A stretch of DNA of 64,000 bases, taken from the NCBI GenBank assembly GCA_039105265.1, contig JAPFFF010000009.1, positions 3,720,001 to 3,784,000 of the forward strand, given 5' to 3'. Source of the DNA: Tritrichomonas musculus. Lineage: Eukaryota; Parabasalia; Tritrichomonadida; Tritrichomonadidae. Every line of letters begins with the position of its first letter. Within the stretch, counting starts at the first letter, position 1. The notes below the pieces were generated by a model, which was given only the letters and a program-made list of their open reading frames with translations, had not been told where the DNA came from and did no database searches. The position numbers and the translations under genes were made by a program. Of the stretch, positions 49,479 to 59,823 are shown one piece after another.

Positions 49479-50063
49479 CCAACTAATCAACATATAACAA
49501 GAACTTATAACGAACCACCTGTAAGCTTAACTGATGGCAAAACATATTTAAACAATGCATCTTCTAATGCACCACCTATTCTACCACCATTTCTAAACAA
49601 ACCTGAAGACTTGGCAACTATTCAAGGTTTCGCTGATGAGAAAAATAAAGGCAATGTTGTTTATGGACCAACTCATACAATTAATCAAAAGAACATAGTT
49701 TATTAAAACTTTTTATTTTTATTCAAATTATGATCAAGAAAAGAAGTTTAAACACAGGTGTTAATGCTAACGTTTCATTAGAACCATCAGCAGCTTCACA
49801 ATCAACATCAAACATTAATAACAACATTATAATTAATAAACGAGATAATTAGTCTTTGGTTTCTGTATGACTGCCATGAATTAATAAATCCAGGAATAAT
49901 GAATTTCCATTAAGTAGTAGCAATTTAATGGTCAATCCAACTGCTAATTTCATATTGATTGGTGGGTCATTCTTTTCATCAAATGGTATCTTAGCTGAAG
50001 ATAACTCCAAGAATGAAATACATTCATTACGGTGAAATACAAAAAGTTGATAGAAATTTTTTC
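49479..50063 (+). pseudogene. Outer Polinton right arm: relics of structural genes
   Basis: It starts with a coding-like stretch ending at 49706 (LTDGKTYLNNASSNAPPILPPFLNKPEDLATIQGFADEKNKG...). A 40-codon open frame at 49730-49852 (MIKKRSLNTGVNANVSLEPSAA...) follows. Next is a region (about 49853-50050) with clear nucleotide similarity to part of the inner fibre gene near 37855-37900 (shared 'ccatgaattaat.aatccagga'). These show that the outer element once had a larger gene set including a fibre gene. Broken. Confidence 0.5.
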
Positions 50064-50517
50064 GGGTGTAATGTTTTTATCCTTGACATTTACTAGCTAA
50101 TAAAGTTTTGAAACGTAAAAGACTTTGTTGGTAGTAGGACCTTGGTCCCGGGCTCGAAGAGCCTTTGATGTTAATCATCAGGTGGTAGTAGTGGGTTATA
50201 AGTAGTTATCCATAGGATTTTCTTACAATGATGATTCTTCTGGCATTTTGGGGCTGATTGTTATATTGGGCTTCTGTGTGTGTAAATAGTGTAGTGTGTG
50301 CGTATTGGTGTTTTAAATTGATTGTTTATAGTATAGTGTATTCGGTGGGTTGTATGGACCTTGATGTGTGTTAAAATATATTTTTTATATAAATTTGTTG
50401 AAAATGAAAACATCGCTAAAGTGATCTTATTTTTGTCGTTTTTAAGCCCCTTTGGTGCAAATGACCCCCAAAATGCCAGAGAAGCGTCATTGTAAGAAAA
50501 TCCTATGGATAACTACT
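50064..50517 (-). repeat. Right terminal inverted repeat of the outer Polinton
   Basis: It is the inverted copy of 21881-22337, with a few short indels. It contains the 317-bp terminal inverted unit (50201-50517) and the double hairpin (50137-50163). Confidence 0.85.
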
Positions 50518-51096
50518 AGCCATGTATTTTGCATCTAGTTGTGTGCTTTTTCCAGTTTTAAAAATCACTTCTTGAAGTGATTCTGTAGAAACAATGACTT
50601 GATTTGGACATGTATGATAAGTTTGATTTTCTAAATGAAAACCATCTTCTAATTTTAAGAAATTTGCTGTATAATAGCATCCTTGAGATTTACATTTAAA
50701 TCCAAGTCTGTTTGGATCTTTGGTTTCAACTTGTCCAAGTCTATATCCTTTGTTTGCTTTAGCTAAAAATGTTTGTACTATTTATTCATTTTGAAAAGGT
50801 GCATGAGATCCAAGATTTGCTATTGTTATTGTATCATCATTAGCATTTGAAATTGCATTATCATCATTAGCATTTGTACTTGTGTTATCAGCTGATGACT
50901 TTGCTTCTTCAACATTAATTCCTGCAAATTTTTTTTCAATATCAAATTTTTTCCAGCATCCTTTCACTTCATTTTCTATGGCGCTATCATGCAAAGACTC
51001 TATATCACTTTGGCTCAATACATTTCTTAATGGAAGTGAAATAAAAAAAGTTTTATGTGAAGTTGGTTCTAAAATTGGATTGTCAAGTTGCAGCAT
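50518..51096 (-). pseudogene. Mutator-like (MULE) transposase, N-terminal part right of the Polinton
   Basis: It starts MLQLDNPILEPTSHKTFFISLPLRNVLSQSDI (ATG at 51096). The low-complexity segment NTSTNANDDNAISNANDD follows. An in-frame TAA lies at 50782-50784. Then comes the zinc-binding FLYWCH/WRKY-like region GFKCKSQGCYYTANFLKLEDGFHLENQTYHTCPNQ, and it ends DAKYMA at the Polinton junction. The remainder is at 21618-21880. It is a DNA-transposon gene already decayed (stop, MITE, lost catalytic part) before or after the Polinton arrived. Confidence 0.7.
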
Positions 51097-51968
51097 CCTT
51101 CTATTATTATCTTTCTATGAAATTGAATGGTACGGAAAATTGCAACAAAGAAAATTGAGATTTTTATTTTTTTAATAAAAAAAATAATCATTTAAAAATT
51201 GAAAGATTATTTATATAAATTGAAAGAAAAAAATAAATCTCACAAAATATTATTTGAAATTTTGGATAAGTAAATAAGAAAAGTAGCATATTTCTCAGTA
51301 TATATCCTTATATTTGCCTTTGCAATGAAAAATATGATTATAAATAGTAATGAAAAACTTATTTTTTTTTCATATTATAATTTTTTTTTTCGCCTCATAT
51401 GTATGAGTTGCGGCTTTTTGATAATTGCTTGATTGGTAAATTTTGATAATTGATGAAAATTGAGGATTTTTGTATATTGTTGAAATTTTACGAATTAAAA
51501 AAAATACCGTTGAAAAATAGGTTGTAAATCAGTGAATACTGAGAATTTACAATACTTAGTAGGCATTCATTATAATAAAATGTGTGAAATTAGGTTATAA
51601 AAAATAAAAAATGATCAATTGGAATTGAATTTGAACATTGCTAACTTTTAACTGAATTTGATCGCATTTAATTGAACCGATGCACATTTTTATTGGAGTA
51701 AATTACATATTTTAATAAATTTGATATTTTGGATTTTTCGAACTTGGAAATACGAATTTAAAGGAACTAACATAATATTTGAACTAACTGCAATTGAATT
51801 TCCCTTATTAGGTTTCAAACTGACTGTTGGGCTATGATCAAGCTTACTTAATTCAAAATTTTGAGTTATGAATTTTAGTTTTCAATTGAAAACTATGGTG
51901 TTTTCAATAGATTATCAATTTTCACAGTATAAAAAAATAAAAAAAAAAAAATTGAAAAAGGCTCTGAA
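51097..51968. other. AT-rich stretch between two copies of a 24-bp direct repeat
   Basis: aattgaatggtacggaaa plus a few more bases occurs at 51121-51145 and again at 51969-51992 in the same orientation, 848 bp apart. No gene or inverted repeat is seen between them. They may mark an inserted sequence or a duplication, or may be the ends of the former MULE. Confidence 0.4.
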
Positions 51969-51984
51969 AATTGAATGGTACGGA

Positions 51985-52380
51985 AATTTGCATATCAGTT
52001 TACAATCTATAAAATCAAATATTTTAAGATTTTCAATATCTTCTTCGCATATAAAATTGAAATTTAAATATTTAAAAACCTGTTGCAAATTATTTTGATC
52101 AATTGCTTTTTTATTATTATTATTATTATTACTATTATTAAAATTATTCTTTTCGATGTAAAGAGCAAGTTCAATATGATGACATTTGATTGACTCTACA
52201 AGAGATTGCTTAAATGATTTATCTTCAGGTTTAATGCGCTTTTCTTCAAGAAGACGAATTATTTCAAAGTTGTTATCATGTATAGCAAAAAGCAACGATT
52301 CTGGAATTATTTTGGCTCCATTTTTTTGAAAAAACTTAAATATTTGAAACGATCCAAAAAATGCTTCTTCATAAGTTTTT
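51985..52380 (-). pseudogene. DUF3447-type ankyrin gene fragment
   Basis: The minus-strand reading is KTYEEAFFGSFQIFKFFQKNGAKIIPESLLFAIHDNNFEIIRLLEEKRIKPEDKSFKQSLVESIKCHHIELALYIEKNNF, then Asn-rich spacer, then FKYLNFNFICEEDIENLKIFDFIDC. It matches the middle of the ankyrin protein at 17450-20469 (FFGSIQIFQYLQMNG...ELIHRLEENHI...ESMKCHHNDI). Both ends are cut, so it is a relic. Confidence 0.7.
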
Positions 52381-52692
52381 TTAAAGGTAAACAGTTTTTT
52401 TAACTCTCTTTATAATTTAAAAAAAAATTCATTTATAATTATAGCATAACGACCCTAGGTTTGAAACTCAATCAACTCTTTTTTTTACTTTTGTCACTTT
52501 TACGGTAATGGTATATCAATTGCGAAAAGAATTTTTTTTTCCAAATTTTCTAAAACTTATGGTTTTTTTCTTCACCTCCTCTACATTATTAAAATAATTT
52601 TAAAATATCAAAAGAAAATTTAAAAATTAAAATATTTCCATATTTCAAAAAATATTTTAATAAATAAATTAACAAATTTGACATTAATAATA
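52381..52692. other. AT-rich spacer
   Basis: This spacer of about 310 bp has no coding or repeat signal beyond homopolymer runs. It is probably the decayed 5' part of the ankyrin fragment and the 3' flank of the next minus-strand gene. Confidence 0.4.
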
Positions 52693-53415
52693 TTATTTCT
52701 TAAAAAGAGAGGAACAAGCATCCATGTTATTAGTGAAAAATTCAAAAATTCTACTTTTTTCGGAAGCAAAATTTTGGAAATAGAGGCCAATTTGCCTTGT
52801 TTCCTCACGTGACATTGGTCTCAAGTTGAGTTCATCTTTCATTAACTTATGTAGTTCAATTACATATTTTTTAGAAAATTTCTTTTTTGATGTAAAAAAT
52901 TTATAATATTCTTTTTGGAAGATTTGCTGTTTTTCATTAAGATCAACCTTTCTTTTCCGTTTGCGTTTGTGAAACGAAATTTGAGAAGGCTGATTATCTT
53001 CATTATTATCAATCCTTGTTATACAAGGAATAAAGATCGAAGTATCAGAAATAACATCAATTGCAGTGTTAATAGTTGCATAAGGAGCATTTGGCATCAT
53101 AATGTTTTGGTCTGAAATATTTCCATTTGGAACCCTCTGCTCTTCTGAATCACTATTTGCATCAAGAATTGAATCTATGCTTTCATTATCCCAAATGGTA
53201 CTATTGAATTGATCGCTGGATATATCCGATGAAATTCCATCAATGACTTTGCTGAAATCAATGATACTATCGGTGGTTGAGATATAATTTGGAATTTCAA
53301 ATGGATCTTGGTAATTATCATTTGATATTTCATTATTTTGGAAAAAAACAAGATCTTTATTTTGCTCTTGAACATCTGGTTGAGGAATCCAAGCAGTGGG
53401 ATTGTTTTCTATCAT
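52693..53415 (-). CDS. Unidentified protein with basic nuclear-signal-like cluster
   Basis: This is a 240-aa protein from the ATG at 53415 (MIENNPTAWIPQPDVQEQNKDL). The ATG at 53457 would add 14 hydrophobic residues and is less likely. The first 150 residues are acidic and disordered (Asp/Ser/Asn-rich). A basic run, HKRKRKRKVD, follows. The C-terminal 80 residues form a helical domain (LNEKQQIFQKEYYKFFTSKKKFSKKYVIELHKLMKDELNLRPMSREETRQIGLYFQNFASEKSRIFEFF). It is possibly a nuclear DNA- or protein-binding factor. This is one of the few unbroken host frames in the window. Confidence 0.55.
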   Translation of the reverse strand: MIENNPTAWIPQPDVQEQNKDLVFFQNNEISNDNYQDPFEIPNYISTTDSIIDFSKVIDGISSDISSDQFNSTIWDNESIDSILDANSDSEEQRVPNGNISDQNIMMPNAPYATINTAIDVISDTSIFIPCITRIDNNEDNQPSQISFHKRKRKRKVDLNEKQQIFQKEYYKFFTSKKKFSKKYVIELHKLMKDELNLRPMSREETRQIGLYFQNFASEKSRIFEFFTNNMDACSSLFKK

Positions 53416-53457
53416 CTCCAAATAAAAAATGATTTTAAATAATTCAAAAAGTTTCAT

Positions 53458-54110
53458 TTGACAAAAAAAATAAATTTATTGGAAAAAAATATTTTTTAGA
53501 AATATTTATTGTTTTTTTTTTAACATATATCGCTATAAAAATGGAAATATGAGATTCGTAAAATTGTGGCAAACTCACAAAAATGAAAATTTTCATTTTT
53601 GAGAAGAATTTGTTCACATCACTAAACTTTTGATATAAAAGTATTATTAGCTAGTTTAAATTCAATATTTGCCTTTATATAAAAGATAAATTATCACCAA
53701 AGTTTTCCTTTAAATAATTGACCTTGCCAAAATTTTATCATGGAAAATTTTTTTTGAGAACTTTCAAAAAATTGAATGGAAGATCTAAAATCACATTTTT
53801 ATAAATAAACAATCAGAGAATTAGCTAAATACGCCATCGGCAGATATGGATATTCATATGAGTCGTTCAAATATAACGTCCATTAATTTTCCATTTTTTT
53901 TCAAGTTTATCAATTTCACATTCAAATAATTGTATACTTTACATATAAATTTTATGATATTGAAAAAGTAAGAATATTAAATAAATGCCAAAATAAATAA
54001 ATAAATAAAAAAAAAAAAGTAAAATTCATTATTTTTAAACAATCCATTAACAAACATAAAATATAAAACAAAAACAACAAAACAAGAATTATTATGAAAT
54101 TAAAATAAAA
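53458..54110. other. AT-rich intergenic region between two minus-strand genes
   Basis: No gene is seen in these 650 bp. The region just right of 53457 should hold the promoter of the 240-aa gene, but no clear initiator was recognised. A-runs are at about 54003-54018. Confidence 0.4.
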
Positions 54111-56069
54111 TTAATGATATAAAAATTCTTCTTTTGCAGCAGATGCAACAATTACCTTTGAATTTGTTATATCATTTAGAACGAAAGTTCTTTGTTCCAA
54201 GTTAATATTATCATCATGCATTGAAGAATTGACAATAAACTGAATTTCTTCCTTCATTACCACATAATTATCATTTAATTCATTAAAATAATTAATAATT
54301 GCTTTCTTTTCTTTTTGATCATCAATCAAAACCATCGGGTTCTGAAAAAGTGAATTTACAATTGATTGGCAATTCAAAAAGTTATCTGAAAAATTGAAGA
54401 AATCTTTGACTTCTTTAAATTTAACCAATTCTTCAATCATTGACTCAATTGTCTGGCATCTCTGAACAAATTCATGAATATTCAAAACATCCATTTCAAA
54501 TTTCAATTGGTTCAGAAAATTTTCAATCTGTATTGAAATTTCAATGTCAGGATCATAATATTCATTGTATCGTTCTAGCAATAGAATGAATAAGAGACAT
54601 CTGAAAACTTCATCGGGATTCAAACCGTCAATATAATCAAGCCCGTATTCGCACAAAAATTGGGGATCAAATAAAGATGGCGAAATTACGCTCCAGGCAG
54701 CTTCAGCGATTTGTTTCTGCTTTCCTGATTTATTTTTTAAGTAGTCTTTTAAGCTTTGATTTGTTGACTTTTTAGGAGCAATTTCTTTGCGAAGCTTGAT
54801 TACTTGCTGATCTGTTATGGAACTGTCTATTTCAAGGCACTTTTCACGTATGTTTCGATCAATTTCTTTAATCATGTCGGATGTTAAAATGTAATTCAAT
54901 GTATTATTATCGAGTTTCGACTTTTGAATTGCAATATTTATTAGAACTAGTTTTTGGTACAAAAGACAGTCAGATTGATTAATTGAATCCAATCCTACAT
55001 GTAAGATCTCTTTTCCGTTTTTGATGCATCGTTTAATATAATCTTTAAATTGAAACCATAAATGGTCCCACTCTGCTTCAGCTTCAAATGTTAGGTGCCT
55101 AGCTAAAAAGAATAAAATTGTATTGGACGGAACATACTGCACTTTGATATCCATATCGGTAAGATCGCCATCAAATACAAACTCATCTTCAAATTGACTT
55201 TCTTTTTTCGTGCGGATTTTTCTAAAGCTAGGCTTGTGCTTTTCTACAAAATTGAATGCAACTTGAAATTCGTTTTGAATTGGAGATTTGAGCTGTTGAT
55301 CTTTTATATCAATATCTTGTTGATATATTGATATGATATATTGTTTTGCGTTCTCAAAAATAGGTTTCATATATTTATTATTCTCATTTGGCCATTCACC
55401 GCATATAATAAAAAATAAATTTGGTCTGATTTCAAAATGATAAATGATTCGAACAGAAAAGTTTATATCAATAGTAGTCTTTGCACTAATTTTCATTGTT
55501 TCAATGTAATGAATGGCATCGCTCAGCCTTGTCAATCTGGATTCGTCTCTGTTTTCAATTTTTGAGTTAAAATAGTATTTAAAACGCGATTTCTGGTTAT
55601 TGCCTACATATGCCAAGAATCCTTTATTGGTTGATAATTTAACAAATAATGGAAAACGTTGAAATAAAAATAGAGTTGGTAAAAACCGACTTAAATTTTG
55701 TGCCTTGCTTTGATTAACATCGGTAGATTTAATATTATCTGAGAAAAAAAGAAAAAATTGTTCATTAATTCCAAATAATAAATGAATATTTTGATAAATT
55801 GAGATATCTCTTGATAATAAAAAAGGTAAAATTGGTCTACCATTTTGATCAACCAGAATTTTTTCTTTAGGGACATATTGTATTCCATAGGTTTGTCCCT
55901 GAAATGAGAATCGGAATGGAAGTGTATATGGTTGAGTAGACTCAGTGATTTGATTCTGCAATTTTTCAATCTCTCTCTCAATATCGTAGATCTTTGACTC
56001 AATATTTGAATCTTTGATGCAACCAAAATCTTGCCATAAATCTTTCGGAGATTGTGCTTCAAATATCAT
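54111..56069 (-). CDS. Large unidentified host protein
   Basis: This protein is 652 aa from the ATG at 56069 (MIFEAQSPKDLWQDFGCIKDSN). An ATG at 56093 adds 8 hydrophobic residues. An N-terminal coiled coil (IESKIYDIEREIEKLQNQIT) is followed by a mixed beta/alpha region. That region contains FRFSFQGQTYGIQYVPKEKILVDQNGRPILPFL, later FVFDGDLTDMDIKVQYVPSNTILFFLARHLTFEAEAEWDHLWFQF, and a helical C-terminal third (SLKDYLKNKSGKQKQIAEAAWSVISPSLFDPQF...LNPDEVFRCLLFILLLERYNEYYD). No family is recognised. The intact frame and non-repetitive composition argue for a real, expressed gene. It is divergent from 56107 with a 37-bp gap. Confidence 0.65.
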   Translation of the reverse strand: MIFEAQSPKDLWQDFGCIKDSNIESKIYDIEREIEKLQNQITESTQPYTLPFRFSFQGQTYGIQYVPKEKILVDQNGRPILPFLLSRDISIYQNIHLLFGINEQFFLFFSDNIKSTDVNQSKAQNLSRFLPTLFLFQRFPLFVKLSTNKGFLAYVGNNQKSRFKYYFNSKIENRDESRLTRLSDAIHYIETMKISAKTTIDINFSVRIIYHFEIRPNLFFIICGEWPNENNKYMKPIFENAKQYIISIYQQDIDIKDQQLKSPIQNEFQVAFNFVEKHKPSFRKIRTKKESQFEDEFVFDGDLTDMDIKVQYVPSNTILFFLARHLTFEAEAEWDHLWFQFKDYIKRCIKNGKEILHVGLDSINQSDCLLYQKLVLINIAIQKSKLDNNTLNYILTSDMIKEIDRNIREKCLEIDSSITDQQVIKLRKEIAPKKSTNQSLKDYLKNKSGKQKQIAEAAWSVISPSLFDPQFLCEYGLDYIDGLNPDEVFRCLLFILLLERYNEYYDPDIEISIQIENFLNQLKFEMDVLNIHEFVQRCQTIESMIEELVKFKEVKDFFNFSDNFLNCQSIVNSLFQNPMVLIDDQKEKKAIINYFNELNDNYVVMKEEIQFIVNSSMHDDNINLEQRTFVLNDITNSKVIVASAAKEEFLYH

Positions 56070-56106
56070 GATAATCAAAATTTTTAAATTCAAATAAAAA
56101 TATTCA

Positions 56107-56250
56107 ATGAGTTCTCATAAATATAATAAGCTGGTTTCAGTATATCGGAACAACAAATTGACCTTGGAAAACGGTTTGGATATTTTTGAAAGAATAAATT
56201 ATTCAAAAAGTTTGGTTTCAATTGACCATTTGTTCAGATATACTGATTCT
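56107..56250 (+). CDS. Short 5' gene fragment running into a GC-rich cluster
   Basis: MSSHKYNKLVSVYRNNKLTLENGLDIFERINYSKSLVSIDHLFRYTDS has host-like composition. The frame then enters the GC-rich cluster (56251-56319), where the codons change character (YRQPRGLDSSSLRSASFDAR) and soon stop. It is probably the 5' piece of a gene truncated by that cluster and later decay. The family is unknown. Confidence 0.45.
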
Positions 56251-56319
56251 TACCGCCAGCCGCGTGGTCTCGACTCGTCTTCGCTTCGCTCAGCCTCGTT
56301 CGACGCCCGCTAGGCGGTA
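56251..56319. repeat. 69-bp GC-rich cluster with inverted ends
   Basis: The ends are taccgcc (56251-56257) and ggcggta (56313-56319). The interior is packed with tcg/ctcg motifs (gtggtctcgactcgtcttcg, cttcgctcagcctcgttcga). The base composition is sharply different from the flanks, which suggests a mobile GC cluster or palindromic element. Confidence 0.6.
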
Positions 56320-56436
56320 TGTAGTCTCGGTAAAAATTTGGTAAAGATTTATAAAAAGATTTGTTTTTTCAATTATTTTATTTTTGATTATTTTTTCTGA
56401 ATGATTTCCACTTTTTGAAGGTTCTTCAGAAAAGAC

Positions 56437-56469
<33 letters not shown>

Positions 56470-58295
56470 AATTTAAAAAATACTCAATAGGAAATATTCA
56501 GTAAATGTTTAATTTTGATATATTAATAGTTCAAGTGCTACATTTTTGAATTCGCATTCTTCTATTCATTTGAAAGTTATGAATTTGGCTAAAACCACTT
56601 TTTTTATCGCCTCATTAAAATTGAATTTTAAGGCATGCAATAAATAATATCATAGGAAACTTACAAATATCCCAAAATTAAACTCTATTTAAGAAAAAAA
56701 TATAACAAATTTTTTAAGGAGATATTTACACAAAAAGTTCAAATTATATTTGGTCCTACCACGTCCTTAAATAGAATTGCTTTTCACATAGGTCGGCCAG
56801 AATAACGAGTTTTGTCAAAAAAAATAAAAAAACGTAGGAATATCTTCTATTTGATATATAATATTATATGATGTCTACATATTCTGTTTACCATGTTTCA
56901 TCCAATTTCTTGAGTTGAGTTTTGTGAAATTTATGTTTTTTCTTTAAAATAAAAAATATTAATATATCCTATAATTATCATAAAAAAAGATAATTATTTA
57001 TGTTTATCTATATATATAATATTGTATTAAATTTATAATAATCATTAATAAATAAAAATTTTTTTGTTTAACATGAAAAATGCATTTTTAAAAAATACAA
57101 AATTCAATTCTTTTTGAAAAAGTTTGGGATATTTTCTTTTAAGGGAGTTTTACGAAAACTCTTTTGTCCATTTTCAAATATTTTCATTAAAAATTGAGTA
57201 TATTTATATAAATAGTAAAAAATATAGATAATAAATAAAAGATATAAATATAATAAAATTCAGTAAATTTCACAATATTTTTATTTTTTAATTTGACCTT
57301 ATGCTTTCAATTTGCTACCTGTCGCTTCAAAATTTGAATGCAATTGAAGAATATCTTTTTTTTTTACTGGTCACCAAAAAAAAAGTTCATTTTCGTTCGT
57401 TAATTTTTCGTTGAATATCAAACTTATAAAAATTTGGTCTTAGGAAACCCATCATCAATTCTAGTATTCTAATGATGTCGCGCCTCTAACTCAAGGTAAA
57501 ATCAAAAATTGGAAATTTAATTTTTTTATTTTTTTATTAAAGACCTAAATAAAAAATTAGGGCCTGACAATCTCTAAGCTTATCATCCGAGATAATATAT
57601 CATTATTCTGTTTTCTCTCAATCTTTTTACTGATTGTCGAATTAGACTTTGAAAATTATATTCCAATATGTGGCTTTTAAATTTAAATTTTAATAATATA
57701 TTTTAGCGCAAAATCAGATAAAACTTACTATTCAATTAACCAAGTTTGAAAAGATCAATTAATTACAAAATTTTAATATACAATTTCGTTTTTATTAAAA
57801 CTTAAAGATTAAATAGCAAGAGTTTTTATAAAACTCCATTGATTGATACAGTTAAATTAACAATTTAAGTTTTTCCTTTTTCTTTTTACTTGAAAAAGTA
57901 AAAAAATTTCTAAATATTTGCATTTGCCATAAAAAAACAATGATTCCAGAAGCACTTCTATTAATTTATTTTACACGTGATGCAAGTAATTATAGTGAAT
58001 TTTTAAATATATTTGATGAATGAATTTGCATATTATAAAAATATTATATTAATTTAAATGATGATTTTTAAAATCGCTGATATTTTATTGATGTATAAGT
58101 TCTCAATATTTGATTTTTATATTTTGTTTTATTAAATGTTGGCTAATTAATAAAAGATATAATTTCATGTAAAAATCATAAAAAAGGAATAATAATCTTT
58201 ATCATTAGTTATTTATTTTCCTTATTGTTTTGTTGATATATATCAAGTTTGTTTTTTAATTGAAAAGGGATGAGTAAAGTTTTTTTGGGATTTTA
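56320..58295. other. Gene-poor AT-rich region
   Basis: No gene is supported. It contains an A24 tract near 56439 and a diverged repeat (about 56760-56940, with 'ataggtc.gccagaataacg') whose inverted relative is at about 62110-62290. Confidence 0.4.
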
Positions 58296-58304
58296 TTTTT
58301 CATA

Positions 58305-59322
58305 GAGGAGGGTGAACCATAGATCTGCTCGTTAGTTGGTTTCCAAATTAAGAGAGTTTAAACATATTCATATGTGTGATAAAATTGCCTACTCAGCAAT
58401 TAAATCCTTCTATACGTTTTGGAGTTTTCATTCAAATCGGATAATCCCATTTCAAATTTTAGTATTGAAATCGTGTTTTCTCTCAATTAAAAGTATTGAA
58501 ATCGTGTTTTTTCTCAATTTGTAGTATTGAAATATTTTTTATATTTCTAAATTGATATAAACTATTCTCAAAATTTATTATATCAAAGATTTGTTGGAAA
58601 TAATAAATATCCCAACATTTATTGAAAGATAATTTATAATTATTTTAATATATAATTATTTATATATGCTTGTATTATATATCAATTTGATTTACATAAA
58701 ATTAGTATATCACATTGAAAATATTTCCCAAAATCACAAAATAGCTTATATCAATTATATTAAATTCAAAACTATTGTGAAACAATAATTAATGAATAAA
58801 AATCAAAATATATTTTGTATTTATTTAGATATCTGTAAATAAAATCTCAAAAATAAAAACAATTAAAAAAACTTTGATAAAATAAAATATAAGTTTATTT
58901 TTTTATTGAGAATTGTATAATATGGTTTCATATTTTAATTCAATGCCTAAATATATGTTTTATTTGTGATTTTTGGATCAAAAATTCTAATTATTTTGAA
59001 TTTGTATAACAAAAATCATATTTTTTCCTAAATGGTTAGAAAAAATATAAAAATGTTTTCAGAATCGTATAAAGAAGCCATAAACAAATACATTTCATAT
59101 AATAATTGATGATTGCTGACGTTTTAACTTCATTCAAAATATTATAATTTTAATGATTTCAAAAAATATCTTATTTAAGAAATTTAAATAAATAATATAT
59201 TTATAATACAATTAAATACAATTTAATAATTAAGAAAATAAAGGCATTATTCTTTATTTAAGAAGATATCATTATTTTTAATATAAACTTTTTCAATAAG
59301 TTTTTTTGGTTCACCCTCCTCT
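58305..59322. mobile_element. MULE-like non-autonomous element (about 1 kb)
   Basis: The ends are gaggagggtgaacca (58305-58319) and its complement tggttcaccctcctc (59307-59321). A 9-bp target duplication, tttttcata (58296-58304 and 59323-59331), flanks it. Non-coding interior. Confidence 0.75.
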
Positions 59323-59343
59323 TTTTTCATAAAACCACCTTAA

Positions 59344-59691
59344 GGTTCTCCTTTCAAATTCAAAAGATTAAATTCAATGAGATTTCACAAATAAAATATA
59401 AATATATATTTTATTTAAAAATGAATTAAAATAAAAAATTCATATAGATATATATTTCAAATGATTGAATAAAAATATTTTTATGAAATCTTATCGATTT
59501 TGTTATTTTACAGATAGAAATCATAGAATTAAAAAATCAATAAAATTTTGAATAAAATTTGATTTAATCGTTGAGGCCAATTTTTTTTTATTTTTCACCA
59601 AAACTTTTTCCGAAAAATACTCTATTGAATTATTTATTCTATGAGTTAATTCAATATTGAATGATTTACATTTTTTTGGGGAAGGAGAACC
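59344..59691. mobile_element. Small MITE flanked by TTAA
   Basis: The inverted ends are ggttctcctt and aaggagaacc, each next to TTAA (59340-59343 and 59692-59695), as in piggyBac-type insertions. It is 348 bp and non-coding, and lies only 8 bp from the target duplication of the preceding element. Confidence 0.6.
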
Positions 59692-59823
59692 TTAAGATTT
59701 TCTTCTTCTTTTTCATTTTTAAGTAGACTTTTGTTGTTATATAAGTTTTTATAATAAAATAAAAATAAAAAGGAAATTTGTTCTTCTATTTTTTCTAAAA
59801 TTGTATTAAATTTTTTCCATCAA

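Larger units (their letters stand above)
21881..50517. mobile_element. Outer Maverick/Polinton element (broken, contains a second Polinton)
   Basis: The termini are 5'-AG...CT-3', with terminal inverted repeats of 457 bp (21881-22337) and 454 bp (50064-50517) that differ only by a few single-base and short indels. A 5-bp agcca target duplication (21876-21880 and 50518-50522) flanks it. After subtracting the inner element (28248-49478) it is about 7.4 kb. It has a structural gene region, retroviral-type integrase, packaging ATPase, two small genes and a capsid gene on the left arm, and small remnants on the right arm. No polymerase B belongs to it. It is broken, with a few breaks concentrated at the left and right arms. 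Near-identical terminal repeats point to a geologically recent insertion. Confidence 0.85.

Noticed and set aside
51868-52098. Plus-strand 76-aa frame
   Set aside because: It overlaps the minus-strand ankyrin fragment and an A-run, and has no motif.
56251-56319. tRNA gene
   Set aside because: The GC-rich length is tRNA-like, but no cloverleaf, T-loop or A/B box pattern could be formed.
58336-58524. 62-aa plus-strand frame
   Set aside because: It lies inside a non-coding MULE-like element, contains an internal 28-bp duplication and has no family signal.
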